A stretch of DNA of 64,000 nt from Geobacteraceae bacterium (GCA_016720395.1 JADKKR010000002.1:124001-188000), one strand, 5' to 3'. Shown: positions 43,200 to 52,218, counted from the stretch's first letter. The notes: generated by a model from the sequence alone, not told the origin. Program-made: numbers and translations.

Positions 43200-43235
43200 A
43201 AGGGGTAACGGTCCGGTCCGTAACCCCTTTTTTTT
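43200..43235 (+). terminator. terminator of the pilT-like gene
   Basis: Stem AAGGGGTAACGG/CCGTAACCCCTT with a short loop followed by eight T. Confidence 0.9.
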
Positions 43236-43275
43236 GCATTCAAGCCCTGTTTCGCCCCAAGGGGTGGATATTCAT

Positions 43276-43304
43276 TTGACTCGCATCGTGAAAAAACGTA
43301 GATT
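43276..43304 (+). promoter_or_regulatory. candidate sigma-70 promoter for the plsC operon
   Basis: TTGACT and TAGATT are separated by 17 bases and lie about 25 bases upstream of the plsC start. Confidence 0.4.
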
Positions 43305-43329
43305 ATAGCGATTTTTCAGGAGTTTCCGG

Positions 43330-44034
43330 ATGGTACGAGCATACCTTTATCTGGCACTGTTTATTCCGGTAACAGCCCTGTTTGCCGTGAGTGCGAGCAT
43401 CTGGACCCTTTTTGACTCAAGCGGCCGGTCGTATGCCTTTCATGCACGCCTGTGGTCGCGGTTTAGTCTGGGTCTCAACCATACGCCGGTTGAATTGCGC
43501 GGGACGGAACATCTGCCTGACGGGCCGTTCATCCTGATGAGCAATCACCAGAGCAGCTTTGATATCCTGTCGCTGATAGCCGCGATACCACGCAGGATCT
43601 ACTGGATCGCCAAGAAGGAACTCTTCGATATACCGGTCTTCGGACCCTCCATGCGGCGCGGCGGTTATATCCCTCTGGACCGCAGTGATGGACGCAAGGC
43701 ACTGAAAAGCATGGAAAATGCTGCCGACATTATCCGGCAGGGCAGCAGCGTCGTGATGTTCCCGGAGGGGACCCGTACCCGTGACGGGCATCTGCTCCCT
43801 TTCAAGCGCGGGGGCTTCATGCTGGCCGTACGGGCCGGTGTGCCGGTCATACCGGCTACGATCAACGGCAGTGGCCGGGTAAACCCCGGGGGGCTGATCA
43901 GGTTGTACAGCGGGAAGATTACCATTACCCTCCATCCGCCGATCACGATACCGGAAGGTATGAAAAAGAGCGCGGCCGAGGAATGGCTCATGGAACGGGT
44001 GCAGGGTGCCATCGGCTCTGCCCTGGAGGTCTGA
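43330..44034 (+). CDS. plsC: 1-acyl-sn-glycerol-3-phosphate acyltransferase
   Basis: 234 residues. An N-terminal membrane segment is followed by the acyltransferase motifs: NHQSSFDIL (block I, HX4D), GYIPLDRSDG and MFPEGTRTRDG (block III), VPVIPATI (block IV). It acylates lysophosphatidic acid to phosphatidic acid at the inner membrane. AGGAG precedes the ATG. First of a four-gene plus-strand run ending with RNase J. Confidence 0.92.
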   Translation: MVRAYLYLALFIPVTALFAVSASIWTLFDSSGRSYAFHARLWSRFSLGLNHTPVELRGTEHLPDGPFILMSNHQSSFDILSLIAAIPRRIYWIAKKELFDIPVFGPSMRRGGYIPLDRSDGRKALKSMENAADIIRQGSSVVMFPEGTRTRDGHLLPFKRGGFMLAVRAGVPVIPATINGSGRVNPGGLIRLYSGKITITLHPPITIPEGMKKSAAEEWLMERVQGAIGSALEV

Positions 44035-44035
44035 T

Positions 44036-44221
44036 ATGCAGGCAGGAGTGAAGTTCATACCGCTTATCGTTGCAGGACTGGCAGCCATCGCCTGGGGGCT
44101 GCCGGCTGCCCATCGCCTGCGGCGACCTTTTGATACCGCAGCGGCACTGATCGTTCTGGCCGGCGTGATCGCTGCGGCCATGGGTGTGCTGCTGGTGATC
44201 ATCCCGGATTTTTTCAGGTGA
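44036..44221 (+). CDS. small membrane protein
   Basis: 61 residues with two hydrophobic segments (about 5-22 and 35-55). GGAGG lies six bases upstream of the ATG, inside the end of plsC, and the genes are one base apart, so translation is coupled. No family recognised. Confidence 0.6.
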   Translation: MQAGVKFIPLIVAGLAAIAWGLPAAHRLRRPFDTAAALIVLAGVIAAAMGVLLVIIPDFFR

Positions 44222-44224
44222 ACT

Positions 44225-44626
44225 ATGAAAGAACGCATTGCTACCATAGCAGCTAATGCTGCTGTCATCATCGTGATCTGCCTGGTACTTTTTCTCGCCG
44301 GCACCTGGTGGCGCCTGCAGGACCAGTTCGCCCTGGGTGAAGCGGCCTTTCACCGCGGCGACTTTACCGCTGCGGTGGCCGGATATGAATCAGCCATCCA
44401 TATGTACATTCCCTTCAGTCCCACGGTGGAGAAGTCGGCCCGTCAGCTGTGGAATATTGCCGAATCTAATGAGCGCCGGGGCGACGTCACGCGTGCGCTG
44501 ATCGCCTACCGCGCCCTGCGCAGTTCGTTCTACGCCGATCGCTGGCTGATGACCCCGGGTATGGACTGGATCTCCCGCTGTGACACAAAAATTGCGGCCC
44601 TGGTGCCGCTCCAGAAAGTAAGGTGA
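44225..44626 (+). CDS. membrane-anchored hypothetical protein with TPR-like helices
   Basis: 133 residues. One N-terminal membrane helix (about 10-28), then an extracytoplasmic helical part with TPR-like residues (ALGEAAFHRGDFTAAVAGYESAI and ERRGDVTRALIAYRALRSS). Overlaps the start of the RNase J gene. Function unknown. Confidence 0.62.
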   Translation: MKERIATIAANAAVIIVICLVLFLAGTWWRLQDQFALGEAAFHRGDFTAAVAGYESAIHMYIPFSPTVEKSARQLWNIAESNERRGDVTRALIAYRALRSSFYADRWLMTPGMDWISRCDTKIAALVPLQKVR

Positions 44627-46302
44627 ACGTGGACGTTTCCGCATCAACAGCAGCACTGCAGATTATCCCTCTCGGCGGTCTGGGCGAAATCGGCATGAAC
44701 ATGATGGTCTACCACTGCGGAGATGACATCATTGTCGTGGATTGCGGCCTGATGTTTCCCGAGCCGGACATGCTGGGCATTGATTACGTCATCCCGGATA
44801 TCAGCTGGCTGCGCGAGCGCAGCGACCAGGTCCGCGGCATCTGCCTGACCCACGGCCATGAGGATCACATCGGCGCCCTGCCGTTCGTGCTGCAGGAACT
44901 GAATGTGCCGATCTACGGCACGGCCCTGACCCTGGGATTCGTCAACGAAAAGCTCAAGGAATACAAACTGGACGACCAGGTCGACCTGCGGGTCGTCAAG
45001 CCCCGCGACTCAGTGGATCTGGGCTGTTTCAGCGTGGAGTTCCTGCGGGTGGCGCACTCGATCGTGGACGGCTGCGCCCTGGCGATCACGACACCCGAAG
45101 GGGTCGTGATCCATACCGGCGACTTCAAGATCGACCAGACCCCGGTGGATGGACAGCTGACCGACCTGGCCTCCTTCGCCCGCTACGGCGAACAGGGTGT
45201 GCTGGCATTGCTCTCCGACTCCACCAACGTGGAGCGCGAGGGATACACCCTTTCGGAAAAATCGGTCGGCGAGGCCTTTGACGAGATCTTCCCGACCTGT
45301 GAAGGGCGCATCATCGTGGCAGCCTTCTCCAGCAGCATCCACCGGGTGCAGCAGGTGGCCGATGCCGCTGCCCGCTGCGGCCGCAAGATCCTGCTTAACG
45401 GCCGCTCCATGGTGGCCAACGTGCGCATCGCCCGCGAACTCGGCTACCTGCATATCCCCGATGACCTGCTCATGGACCTGAAGGAGCTGCCGCGCATGCC
45501 CCGCGAGCAGGTCTGCATCATCAGCACCGGCAGCCAGGGAGAGCCGCGCTCGTCCCTGATCCGCATCGCCATGGACGACCACAAGCAGATCAAGCTTGAA
45601 GCCGCTGATACGGTCATACTTTCCTCGCGGGTTATTCCCGGCAACGAACGGACGATCTCCGAGCTGATCAACCACCTCTACCGCCGCGGCGCCGATGTCT
45701 ATCACGAACGGACCTCCGAGGTGCATGTCTCCGGCCACGCCTGCCAGGAAGAGCTCAAGCTGATGCTCAACCTGACCCGTCCGCGCTTTTTCATGCCGAT
45801 CCACGGCGAATACCGTCACCTGATGGTGCACTCCCGGCTGGCCCGCACAACCGGTATCCCCGAGGAGCGCTGCCTGCTGGCGACCAACGGCGATGTGGTC
45901 TCGTTCTACTCCGATACGGCGGCCATCGTTGAAAAGGTCGAATCCGGGCGGGTCTTTGTTGACGGCAAAGGGGTCGGCGATGTGGGCAACGTCGTGCTCC
46001 GTGACCGCAAGCATCTCTCTGAAGACGGCATGGTGGTGGTCATCATCGGCATGAACAAGACCAACGGCGGGATTATCTACGGACCGGATATCGTTTCGCG
46101 GGGATTCGTGTTTGAGGACGAGAGTCAGGCATATCTTGAAACGGCACGCTGCATCGTCGTAGAGGCCGTGAACGAATTGAGCGAAGAGATGCGCTGCGAC
46201 TGCGAGGAGGTCAATACGACCGTCCGCCAGGTGCTGCGGAGGTTCTTCAAGAAGAGCATTGAAAGGCGGCCGGTGATCCTGCCGGTGATCATGGAGTTGT
46301 AG
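44623..46302 (+). CDS. rnj: ribonuclease J
   Basis: 559 residues, as usual. Metallo-beta-lactamase motifs are LTHGHEDHIGALPF (zinc ligands), DCGLMFPEPDM and ALLSDSTN; the beta-CASP part includes STGSQGEPRSSLIRIA and HVSGHACQEEL, FMPIHGEYRHL. It is a 5'-3' exo- and endoribonuclease for mRNA decay and rRNA maturation in bacteria. The frame starts with GTG at 44623; GTG at 44629 is an alternative with better spacing from AAGG. RNase Y is also encoded in this window, so decay of the Firmicutes type is likely. Confidence 0.93.
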   Translation: MNVDVSASTAALQIIPLGGLGEIGMNMMVYHCGDDIIVVDCGLMFPEPDMLGIDYVIPDISWLRERSDQVRGICLTHGHEDHIGALPFVLQELNVPIYGTALTLGFVNEKLKEYKLDDQVDLRVVKPRDSVDLGCFSVEFLRVAHSIVDGCALAITTPEGVVIHTGDFKIDQTPVDGQLTDLASFARYGEQGVLALLSDSTNVEREGYTLSEKSVGEAFDEIFPTCEGRIIVAAFSSSIHRVQQVADAAARCGRKILLNGRSMVANVRIARELGYLHIPDDLLMDLKELPRMPREQVCIISTGSQGEPRSSLIRIAMDDHKQIKLEAADTVILSSRVIPGNERTISELINHLYRRGADVYHERTSEVHVSGHACQEELKLMLNLTRPRFFMPIHGEYRHLMVHSRLARTTGIPEERCLLATNGDVVSFYSDTAAIVEKVESGRVFVDGKGVGDVGNVVLRDRKHLSEDGMVVVIIGMNKTNGGIIYGPDIVSRGFVFEDESQAYLETARCIVVEAVNELSEEMRCDCEEVNTTVRQVLRRFFKKSIERRPVILPVIMEL

Positions 46303-46345
46303 TTTCAGCTGGTCTTTAAACGTTTGAATGGCTATTTCTGGAGAT

Positions 46346-46678
46346 TCAAGCCGCTTTCTTGAGAATTTTCTGGCAATAGCTGTTCAGACTTTCCCCTTGC
46401 TGCATGGCTCTGATGGCCAGTGTCTGATGCAGTTCTTTGTCGACCCGAAGTACAAATCTTCCGGAGTATGTTTTGGAAGCTGTCGATTTTGGAAGCGGCC
46501 TGGCATCGGTCTTGTACAGCTCGATGGTTTCGGCGACAACCTCGCACAGTTCTTTATAGACAGCTGCCTCGTCGTCACCATGCACCCCGCCCCGCAAAAC
46601 GCCGGGGCATGTACCCACATAACAACCATCCTCTTCCGACCATTGAACTATCTTCAGATATTCGTCACCCGGTTTCAT
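46346..46678 (-). CDS. hicB: HicB-like antitoxin
   Basis: 110 residues. N-terminal HicB fold (YLKIVQWSEEDGCYVGTCPGVL, then a helix AVYKELCEVVAETIEL) and a C-terminal DNA-binding domain of ribbon-helix-helix/CopG-like type (FVLRVDKELHQTLAIRAMQQGESLNSYCQK). It normally neutralises HicA and represses the operon. The hicA gene directly upstream on the same strand is broken, so this antitoxin is orphaned. Confidence 0.83.
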   Translation of the reverse strand: MKPGDEYLKIVQWSEEDGCYVGTCPGVLRGGVHGDDEAAVYKELCEVVAETIELYKTDARPLPKSTASKTYSGRFVLRVDKELHQTLAIRAMQQGESLNSYCQKILKKAA

Positions 46679-46861
46679 CGTGTTATCTCCTCTATTGAAT
46701 CACGTACAGCCTTTTCCTGGTAGGGTTTTGCATCGTCACCACTCTTACCGGATATCGTTACCGGCATGGAACAAGCCATTCCGGTGGCTTCCTTTGCCGC
46801 CCCTGTTGATAAATCCGGCCTTTTCCAGATCGGCTATCAGCTCTCTGATTTTTCTTGGCAT
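46675..46861 (-). pseudogene. hicA: hicA toxin gene, frameshifted
   Basis: Starting at 46861 the frame gives MPRKIRELIADLEKAGFINR followed by GGKGSHRN, the RNA-binding start of a HicA toxin with its conserved GSH, but stops at 46745. The expected C-terminal part (PVTISGKSGDDAKPYQEKAV, then RDSIEEITR) is found in the next frame and ends in ATGA overlapping hicB. A small deletion with a frameshift after the GSHRN motif explains this. Toxin function is probably lost. Confidence 0.7.
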
Positions 46862-46900
46862 ACTCGATGATACTAATCTGATACTATGATGTCAATGCAG

Positions 46901-46936
46901 AAAAAACCCCTGCGCGGCTGTTGCCGGCAGGGGTTA
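46901..46936 (-). terminator. terminator of tyrS
   Basis: Minus strand AACCCCTGC ... GCGCAGGGGTTTTTT stem-loop with T-run, 28 bases past the tyrS stop. Confidence 0.85.
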
Positions 46937-46963
46937 ACTATTCGACCATCTGTTCAGAAATAC

Positions 46964-48175
46964 CTACGAAACAATGATCCGGGCAAACCTGCGCCGTCCG
47001 ATCTGGACGATGTACTCTCCGGCGGTGGTCAGTTCCAGATTGGTGTCGGAGACCTTCTCGCCGTTCAGCTTGACACCGCCACCGTCGATGGCGCGACGCC
47101 CCTCGCCGTTGGACTTGGTCATCCCGGCCTCGGTCATGGCCCTGGCCAGCAGCACGCTGCCGTCGGTCAGGTTAAAGCCTACCTGGGGCATCTCCTCCGG
47201 GATCTCGTTCTCCTTGAAGCGCCTGACGAAGTTTTCCTCGGCCGTATCTCCGGCGCCGGCACCGTGGAAGCGGGAGACGATCTCCCGTCCCAGGGCCTTT
47301 TTGGCCGCCATGGGGTGCAGGGACTTGTCTTTCAGCCCGGCCTTGAGTTTCTCCAGGTCGGCCAGCGGCATGTCGGAGAGCAGCTCGTAGTAACGGATCA
47401 TCAACTCGTCGGAGATCGACATCAGCTTGCCGTAAATTTCATCCGCCGGATCGTTGACGCCGATGTAGTTACCCAGCGACTTGGACATCTTGTTGACCCC
47501 GTCCAGCCCTTCCAGGAGCGGCATGGTCAGGATGCACTGGGGGGCCTGCCCCCACTCGCGCTGCAGCTCGCGCCCCATCAGCAGGTTGAATTTCTGGTCG
47601 GTGCCCCCCAGTTCGACGTCGGCCTTCATGGCCACGGAATCATACCCCTGAACCAGCGGGTAGAGGAACTCGTGGATGGCAATCGGCTGCTGGGTGGTAA
47701 AACGCTTGTGGAAGTCGTCGCGCTCCAGCATGCGGGCCATGGTGCACTTGGAGGCCAGGGCGATCATGCCGCCGGCTCCCAGTTCGTTCAGCCAGGTGGA
47801 GTTGAAGACGACTTTGGTTTTCTCCGGGTCGAGGATCTTGAAGACCTGTTCCTTGTAGGTTTCGGCATTGCGAAGCACATCCTCGCGGGTCAGCACCTTG
47901 CGGGTCTCGGACTTGCCGCTCGGGTCGCCGATCATGCCGGTGAAGTCGCCGATCAGGAAGTTGACCGCGTGGCCCAGCTGCTGAAACTGGCGCAGTTTCT
48001 GGATCAGCACCGTATGCCCCAGGTGCAGGTCAGGGGCGGTGGGGTCGAAGCCGGCCTTGATCGTCAGAGGCACGCCGCTCTTGAGCGATTTCGCCAGTTT
48101 CTCTTCCAGTTCCTTCTCGACCAGGATCTCGACGGTGCCGCGTTTGATGACGGCCATCTGTTCTGCTACGGACAT
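46964..48175 (-). CDS. tyrS: tyrosyl-tRNA synthetase
   Basis: 403 residues. Class I features: the HIGH-like signature LHLGHTVLIQKLRQFQ and KMSKS in NKMSKSLGNYIG; the C-terminal 65 residues are an S4 RNA-binding domain (MTKSNGEGRRAIDGGGVKLNG). Charges tRNA-Tyr. TAAGGAG precedes the ATG by six bases; the in-frame ATG two codons earlier is less likely. Confidence 0.96.
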   Translation of the reverse strand: MSVAEQMAVIKRGTVEILVEKELEEKLAKSLKSGVPLTIKAGFDPTAPDLHLGHTVLIQKLRQFQQLGHAVNFLIGDFTGMIGDPSGKSETRKVLTREDVLRNAETYKEQVFKILDPEKTKVVFNSTWLNELGAGGMIALASKCTMARMLERDDFHKRFTTQQPIAIHEFLYPLVQGYDSVAMKADVELGGTDQKFNLLMGRELQREWGQAPQCILTMPLLEGLDGVNKMSKSLGNYIGVNDPADEIYGKLMSISDELMIRYYELLSDMPLADLEKLKAGLKDKSLHPMAAKKALGREIVSRFHGAGAGDTAEENFVRRFKENEIPEEMPQVGFNLTDGSVLLARAMTEAGMTKSNGEGRRAIDGGGVKLNGEKVSDTNLELTTAGEYIVQIGRRRFARIIVS

Positions 48176-48198
48176 GCTCAACTCCTTACAACAATTTA

Positions 48199-48329
48199 GC
48201 CACAGAGGACACAGAGTTCACAGAGAAAAAGAAAACAAAATTACAGACAATCTAACGGTAAAACTAAGATTTAACCAAGTAATTCAGTTTTATTTTGATC
48301 CTCTCTGTGTCCTCTGTGCCCTCTGTGGC
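48199..48329. repeat. dispersed inverted-repeat element, copy C
   Basis: Left arm GCCACAGAGGACACAGAGTT and right arm CTCTGTGTCCTCTGTGCCCT plus CTGTGGC are inverted repeats around an AT-rich core. Related to the elements at 10406 and 11375. It fills the gap between tyrS and ymdB. Confidence 0.62.
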
Positions 48330-48342
48330 AAATGTTTTTTAC

Positions 48343-49127
48343 TTAACAGTTCACGGCAATTCGCTCGATGGAAATTGACTTGCCGCTTGACTCGTCTATC
48401 CCCACCACAACACCGTTCAGGCGCATATCCTTCTTTGGCACCTCAAACTTGACCGGCAGTTGGGTCAGGAACTTGCGGATGGCGTCTTCTTTGCCGATGC
48501 CGATGACCGAATCGAAGCTGCCGGTCATGCCGGCGTCGGACATGTAGGCCGTGCCCTGGGTCAGGATACGTTCATCGGCGGTCTGGACGTGGGTATGGGT
48601 GCCGATCACGGCACTGACACGGCCATCCAGGTACCAGCCAAGAGCGGCTTTCTCCGAGGTGGCTTCGGCGTGAAAGTCCACAAAGATCAGCGGAGTCTCT
48701 TTTTTCAGGCGCTCTATCTCGCGGTCGGCAACACGGAACGGACAGTCCAGGTATTTCATGAAGACCCGCCCCTCCAGGTTGAGTACCGCAATCTTGATTC
48801 CGCCGGGAGTGGTAAAGAGGGCGCTTCCTGTTCCCGGTACTCCGTCCGGGTAGTTGGCCGGCCTGATGATGCGGGGTCGGCCAGAACCAGCGGGACCTGT
48901 TCTTTCTTGTCCCAGATGTGGTTGCCGCTGGTGATGCAGTGCACCCCCATATCGAACAGTTCTTTGGCGGTTTCCAGCGTCAGGCCGAAGCCGCCGGCGG
49001 CATTCTCGCCGTTGACAATGACCAGGTCGACCGCGTGCCGGTCCACCAGGCGGTCCAGTTCCCTGGAGAGCGCCTGGCGTCCCGGTTTCCCGATGATGTC
49101 ACCTATGAATAATATTTTTACGGTCAT
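48343..49127 (-). pseudogene. ymdB: YmdB-type metallophosphoesterase, one-base frameshift
   Basis: The N-terminal half (from MTVKILFIGDIIGKPGRQAL, with NGENAAGG and ITSGNHIWDKKE) and the C-terminal half (IKIAVLNLEGRVFMKYLDCP, then GTHTHVQTADERI and YMSDAGMTG) lie in different frames. One C missing from the run in GACCCCGCATC near 48871 would rejoin them as DPRIIRPANYPDG. This enzyme family hydrolyses 2',3'-cyclic nucleotides or cAMP and is usually next to RNase Y, as here. It may be a real loss or a homopolymer sequencing error. Confidence 0.85.
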
Positions 49128-49154
49128 GATGCCTTTCAACTTGAACGGGAAAAC

Positions 49155-50717
49155 TTAGCGGGCGAACTCCACAGCTCGCGTTTCCCTGATAACGTTGACC
49201 TTGATCTGACCGGGGTAGGTCATTTCAGCCTCGATCTTCTTGGCAATGTCGCGGGCCATGATTACGGCCGTTTCGTCGGTGACCTGATCACTGGAGACCA
49301 TGACGCGGATCTCACGACCGGCCTGGATGGCGAAGGAGTTGGTTACGCCGCCGAAGGAGGTGGCGATGCGCTCCAGATCTTCAAGTCTCTTGACGTAGGT
49401 CTCCATCATCTCGCGCCGGGCACCGGGGCGGGCACCGGACAGGGCATCGGCTGCCTGCACCAGAACTGCCAAAACCGTCGTCGGTTTCTCATCCTCGTGG
49501 TGGGCCATGATGGCGTGCACGATCTTGGGTGATTCTCCATATTTGCGGGCCAGTTCGGCGCCGATTACGGCGTGGGAACCCTCGACCTCGTGGTCGACGG
49601 CCTTGCCCAGGTCGTGCAGCAGACCGGCACGTTTGGCCTGCTTGACATTGATGCCCAGTTCAGCGGCCATGATGCCGCACAGAAAGGCCACTTCCAGTGA
49701 GTGCTGGTAAACGTTCTGGGTATATGAGGTACGGTATTTGAGGCGGCCGATCAACTTGAGGACCTCGGGGTGGATGCCGTGTACGCCCAGGTCGAAAGCG
49801 GCCTGCTCGCCGGCCTCCTTGATGGAAAGCTCGACCTCTTCGGTGGCCTTGGCCACGACCTCTTCGATGCGGCCCGGATGGATCCGGCCGTCGCCGATCA
49901 GTTTCTCCAGCGACAGGCGGGCCACTTCGCGACGGACCGGGTTGAAGCCGGACAGGATGACCGCTTCAGGGGTATCGTCGATGATCAGGTCGATGCCGGT
50001 GGCAGCCTCCAGGGCACGGATGTTGCGCCCTTCACGGCCGATGATCCTGCCCTTCATTTCGTCGGAAGGCAGCGGTACCACGGAAACGGTGCGTTCGGCC
50101 ACGTACTCACCGGCATAGCGCTGGATTGCCAGGGCCATGATTTCCTTGGCTTTTTTGTCGGCGGTCTCGCGGGCCTCCTCTTCGATCTGCCTGATGATCT
50201 TGGCTGCGTCGTGCTTGGCTTCATCCTCCATGACATGCATCAGCTCTTTCTTGGCTTCAGCGGCTGACATGCCGGAGATGGTTTCCAGTTTTTCCCTCTG
50301 AACATCGGCGGCCATTTTCAGATCAGCTTCACGCTGTGCAATGGACTGTTCCTTTGAGGAAATGATCTGTTCTTTCTTGAGGATATCCAGTTCCTTCTGG
50401 TCAAAGAGGGCCATCTTCTTGTCAAGATTCTCTTCCTTCTGCTGCAGGCGTTTTTCGAGAGCCAGAAGATCCTTCTTCTTCTCGGTCATCTCCCGCTCAT
50501 GGCCGGCCTTGGCTTCCAGGGCGGCGTCCTTGGCCTGTAGTTCGGCCTCCTTGGTGATGGTGTCGGCCTCACGCCGGGCGTCATCGATCATCTTTGTGGC
50601 CAGTTCTTCAGCCTGGCGAACGATGGAGCCCGAATCTTTCCTGTTCAGCTTGTTGCCCACCAAGTAAGCGCCGGCGGCAACTACCAGCAGTGCAACAATA
50701 ATCCCGATAATTTCCAT
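49155..50717 (-). CDS. rny: ribonuclease Y
   Basis: 520 residues from the ATG behind GAGGAGG (MEIIGIIVALLVVAAG). Order: one membrane helix (4-22), a long coiled coil (about 30-190), KH domain with GRIIGREGRNIRALE, and an HD domain with LLHDLGKAVDHEVEGSHAV. A membrane-bound endonuclease starting mRNA decay. The order rny-ymdB is typical. Upstream lie 190 bases to ygfA. Confidence 0.96.
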   Translation of the reverse strand: MEIIGIIVALLVVAAGAYLVGNKLNRKDSGSIVRQAEELATKMIDDARREADTITKEAELQAKDAALEAKAGHEREMTEKKKDLLALEKRLQQKEENLDKKMALFDQKELDILKKEQIISSKEQSIAQREADLKMAADVQREKLETISGMSAAEAKKELMHVMEDEAKHDAAKIIRQIEEEARETADKKAKEIMALAIQRYAGEYVAERTVSVVPLPSDEMKGRIIGREGRNIRALEAATGIDLIIDDTPEAVILSGFNPVRREVARLSLEKLIGDGRIHPGRIEEVVAKATEEVELSIKEAGEQAAFDLGVHGIHPEVLKLIGRLKYRTSYTQNVYQHSLEVAFLCGIMAAELGINVKQAKRAGLLHDLGKAVDHEVEGSHAVIGAELARKYGESPKIVHAIMAHHEDEKPTTVLAVLVQAADALSGARPGARREMMETYVKRLEDLERIATSFGGVTNSFAIQAGREIRVMVSSDQVTDETAVIMARDIAKKIEAEMTYPGQIKVNVIRETRAVEFAR

Positions 50718-50906
50718 ATCTATAACCTCCTCTATATAAATCCGGGCCATCTGTGTGGCGCCGGTTACTTCCTCTTCTTCCTGACAATTCCAGATCGAGG
50801 CGCTATCTGCGTTGGCTCGTCTTCAACTCCTCAGCGTACTGATTGTACGCCTTCGTCGTCTCAGTCCTCGCCGCCTTGATTTCATCCTCGATTTGAAATT
50901 GTTTCA

Positions 50907-51470
50907 CTATTCTATGCGGATGATGCGCCGGTCGGTGACGATCAGTTCCATGCGGATGTCGTGCTCTTCCGAGGGAAGCGCACCTTCTATCAGCTGGAAA
51001 TCGTGGCACAATCCGACCAGGTGTGCCGTTCGACCCGGATGCTGCAGAAACCGGTCGTAATATCCCTTGCCGTAGCCGATGCGGTGTCCGTTGAGGTCAA
51101 ACGCAACACCGGGGACGACGATCAGGTCCGGTTCGTCGGCATGGTGGTCGAGACCGGTCGGGCAGGGTTCAAGAATGCCGAAGCTCCCTTCGGCCATGCT
51201 CCGCAATCCCTCAACCTGACGGAGCACCATCCGCTCACCGCAGACAGCCGGATACAGGACCCGCTTGCCGGCCGCAAGAGCCGCCTCGAGGATTCCAGCT
51301 GTATCGGTCTCGTTGTGCGCCGGGGCGTACAGGGCTATGCAGGCTGCCCGCGAAAACTGTTCCAGCTCGATGAGCTGCCGTTGTGCCGACCGGCTGGACG
51401 CGAGCCACTGCTCGTGGCTGAGAGCCCTGCGCCGGGCAAGAATCTGCTGGCGGAGTGAACGTTTCGGCAT
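50907..51470 (-). CDS. ygfA: 5-formyltetrahydrofolate cyclo-ligase
   Basis: 187 residues. ATP-dependent ligase family features: N-terminal KRSLRQQILARRRAL, the middle LYAPAHNETDT, and the C-terminal GYGKGYYDRFLQH motif typical of the family. It converts 5-formyl-THF to 5,10-methenyl-THF. Located downstream of the probable 6S RNA, matching the zapA-ssrS-ygfA order of other proteobacteria. GAGG precedes the ATG by four bases. Confidence 0.92.
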   Translation of the reverse strand: MPKRSLRQQILARRRALSHEQWLASSRSAQRQLIELEQFSRAACIALYAPAHNETDTAGILEAALAAGKRVLYPAVCGERMVLRQVEGLRSMAEGSFGILEPCPTGLDHHADEPDLIVVPGVAFDLNGHRIGYGKGYYDRFLQHPGRTAHLVGLCHDFQLIEGALPSEEHDIRMELIVTDRRIIRIE

Positions 51471-51489
51471 GCTGCCTCGTTATGGGCGC

Positions 51490-51692
51490 TACACTGGGCT
51501 TTGCCCGGAGAGATATCCGGGAAGGTCGTTCAGGGAGGGTGGCGGTGGGGAATGGCTCGTATGTGCTGTGGAATGAGGACGGTTCTCTGGTTCCTGTGCT
51601 AGAGCGATTCCCTCCTTTCCGTGATGGATATATTCTGCGGTGTTCAGGTGCCGGCGAACGGTATGGCAGTGCCGGCAGAGCTGTCGAGACCG
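51490..51692 (-). ncRNA. ssrS: probable 6S RNA
   Basis: The 290-base gap between zapA and ygfA is where 6S RNA lies in many proteobacteria. On the minus strand the sequence can fold into one long interrupted hairpin: closing stem GCTCTGCCGG with CCGGGCAAAGC (one bulge, one mismatch), a large central unpaired region, and an upper stem GGGAATCGCTC with GAGCCATTCCC. Total length about 190 bases suits 6S. Exact ends are not defined. A covariance search would decide. Confidence 0.55.
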
Positions 51693-51763
51693 GTTAATGC
51701 TGCTGTGAATATATGATCAAGTCTCCCTGAAGAGACCATGTAAAACAAACACGTATATACGCG

Positions 51764-52036
51764 TCAGGTTGTTTCCAGCCGCTCGATGATCTCGCGCGCC
51801 CTGGTGTCGAGGGCCCTGTCCGATTCTTTCGCGCTGCGCAGGTCAAGCATCTCTTCGGCGGTGTTGAGCAGTGCCAGAGTCAGCACCAGCTGGGCATCGC
51901 CGCTCTTGAGCGCGCTGCCGATCTCCTGCAGCCTGTCGTTGACAAAGGTTTCAACAGCTTGAACCTTTTCAGCCGGAGCAGAACTCCTGACTGAAATCTC
52001 CCGTCCCAATACCCTGACAGAGTGGGCCGTTTTCAA
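51764..52036 (-). CDS. zapA: cell division protein ZapA
   Basis: 90 residues, typical. N-terminal HSVRVLGREISVRSSAPAEK, helix VQAVETFVNDRLQEIG and the coiled-coil half (LALLNTAEEMLDLR). ZapA bundles FtsZ protofilaments at the division ring. It lies five bases after zapB on the same strand. Confidence 0.9.
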   Translation of the reverse strand: MKTAHSVRVLGREISVRSSAPAEKVQAVETFVNDRLQEIGSALKSGDAQLVLTLALLNTAEEMLDLRSAKESDRALDTRAREIIERLETT

Positions 52037-52041
52037 CGCTG

Positions 52042-52218
52042 CTAGATCCCTTCCAGTTTGCCGAGTATTGAATCGACACGGGATTTGAGGCCTTCCCGCT
52101 CGTTCTGCAGCCGCTCGTTCTCTTCCACAAGACGTGCGTTCTCGTCTTTCAGTGCGTTATATTTCTCAAGAAGGCCGTTGACCTTGTTTTCGAGTGTTTC
52201 AAACAGTTCATGGTTCAT
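52042..52218 (-). CDS. zapB: ZapB-like coiled-coil cell division protein
   Basis: 58 residues from the ATG at 52218 (MNHELFETLENKVNGLLEKY), behind AAGGA. Nearly the whole protein is a coiled coil with LKDENARLVEENERLQNER. ZapB joins the Z-ring through ZapA, encoded next to it. The frame extends further upstream into the ftsY end but without good translation signals. Confidence 0.82.
   Translation of the reverse strand: MNHELFETLENKVNGLLEKYNALKDENARLVEENERLQNEREGLKSRVDSILGKLEGI

Noticed and set aside
46886..48199. 437-codon open frame opposite tyrS
   Set aside because: Antisense to a full-length synthetase gene; composition typical of a shadow.
51455..51697. 80-codon open frame on the plus strand between ygfA and zapA
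   Set aside because: The stretch folds as a likely 6S RNA on the other strand, and the frame starts inside ygfA without a ribosome binding site.
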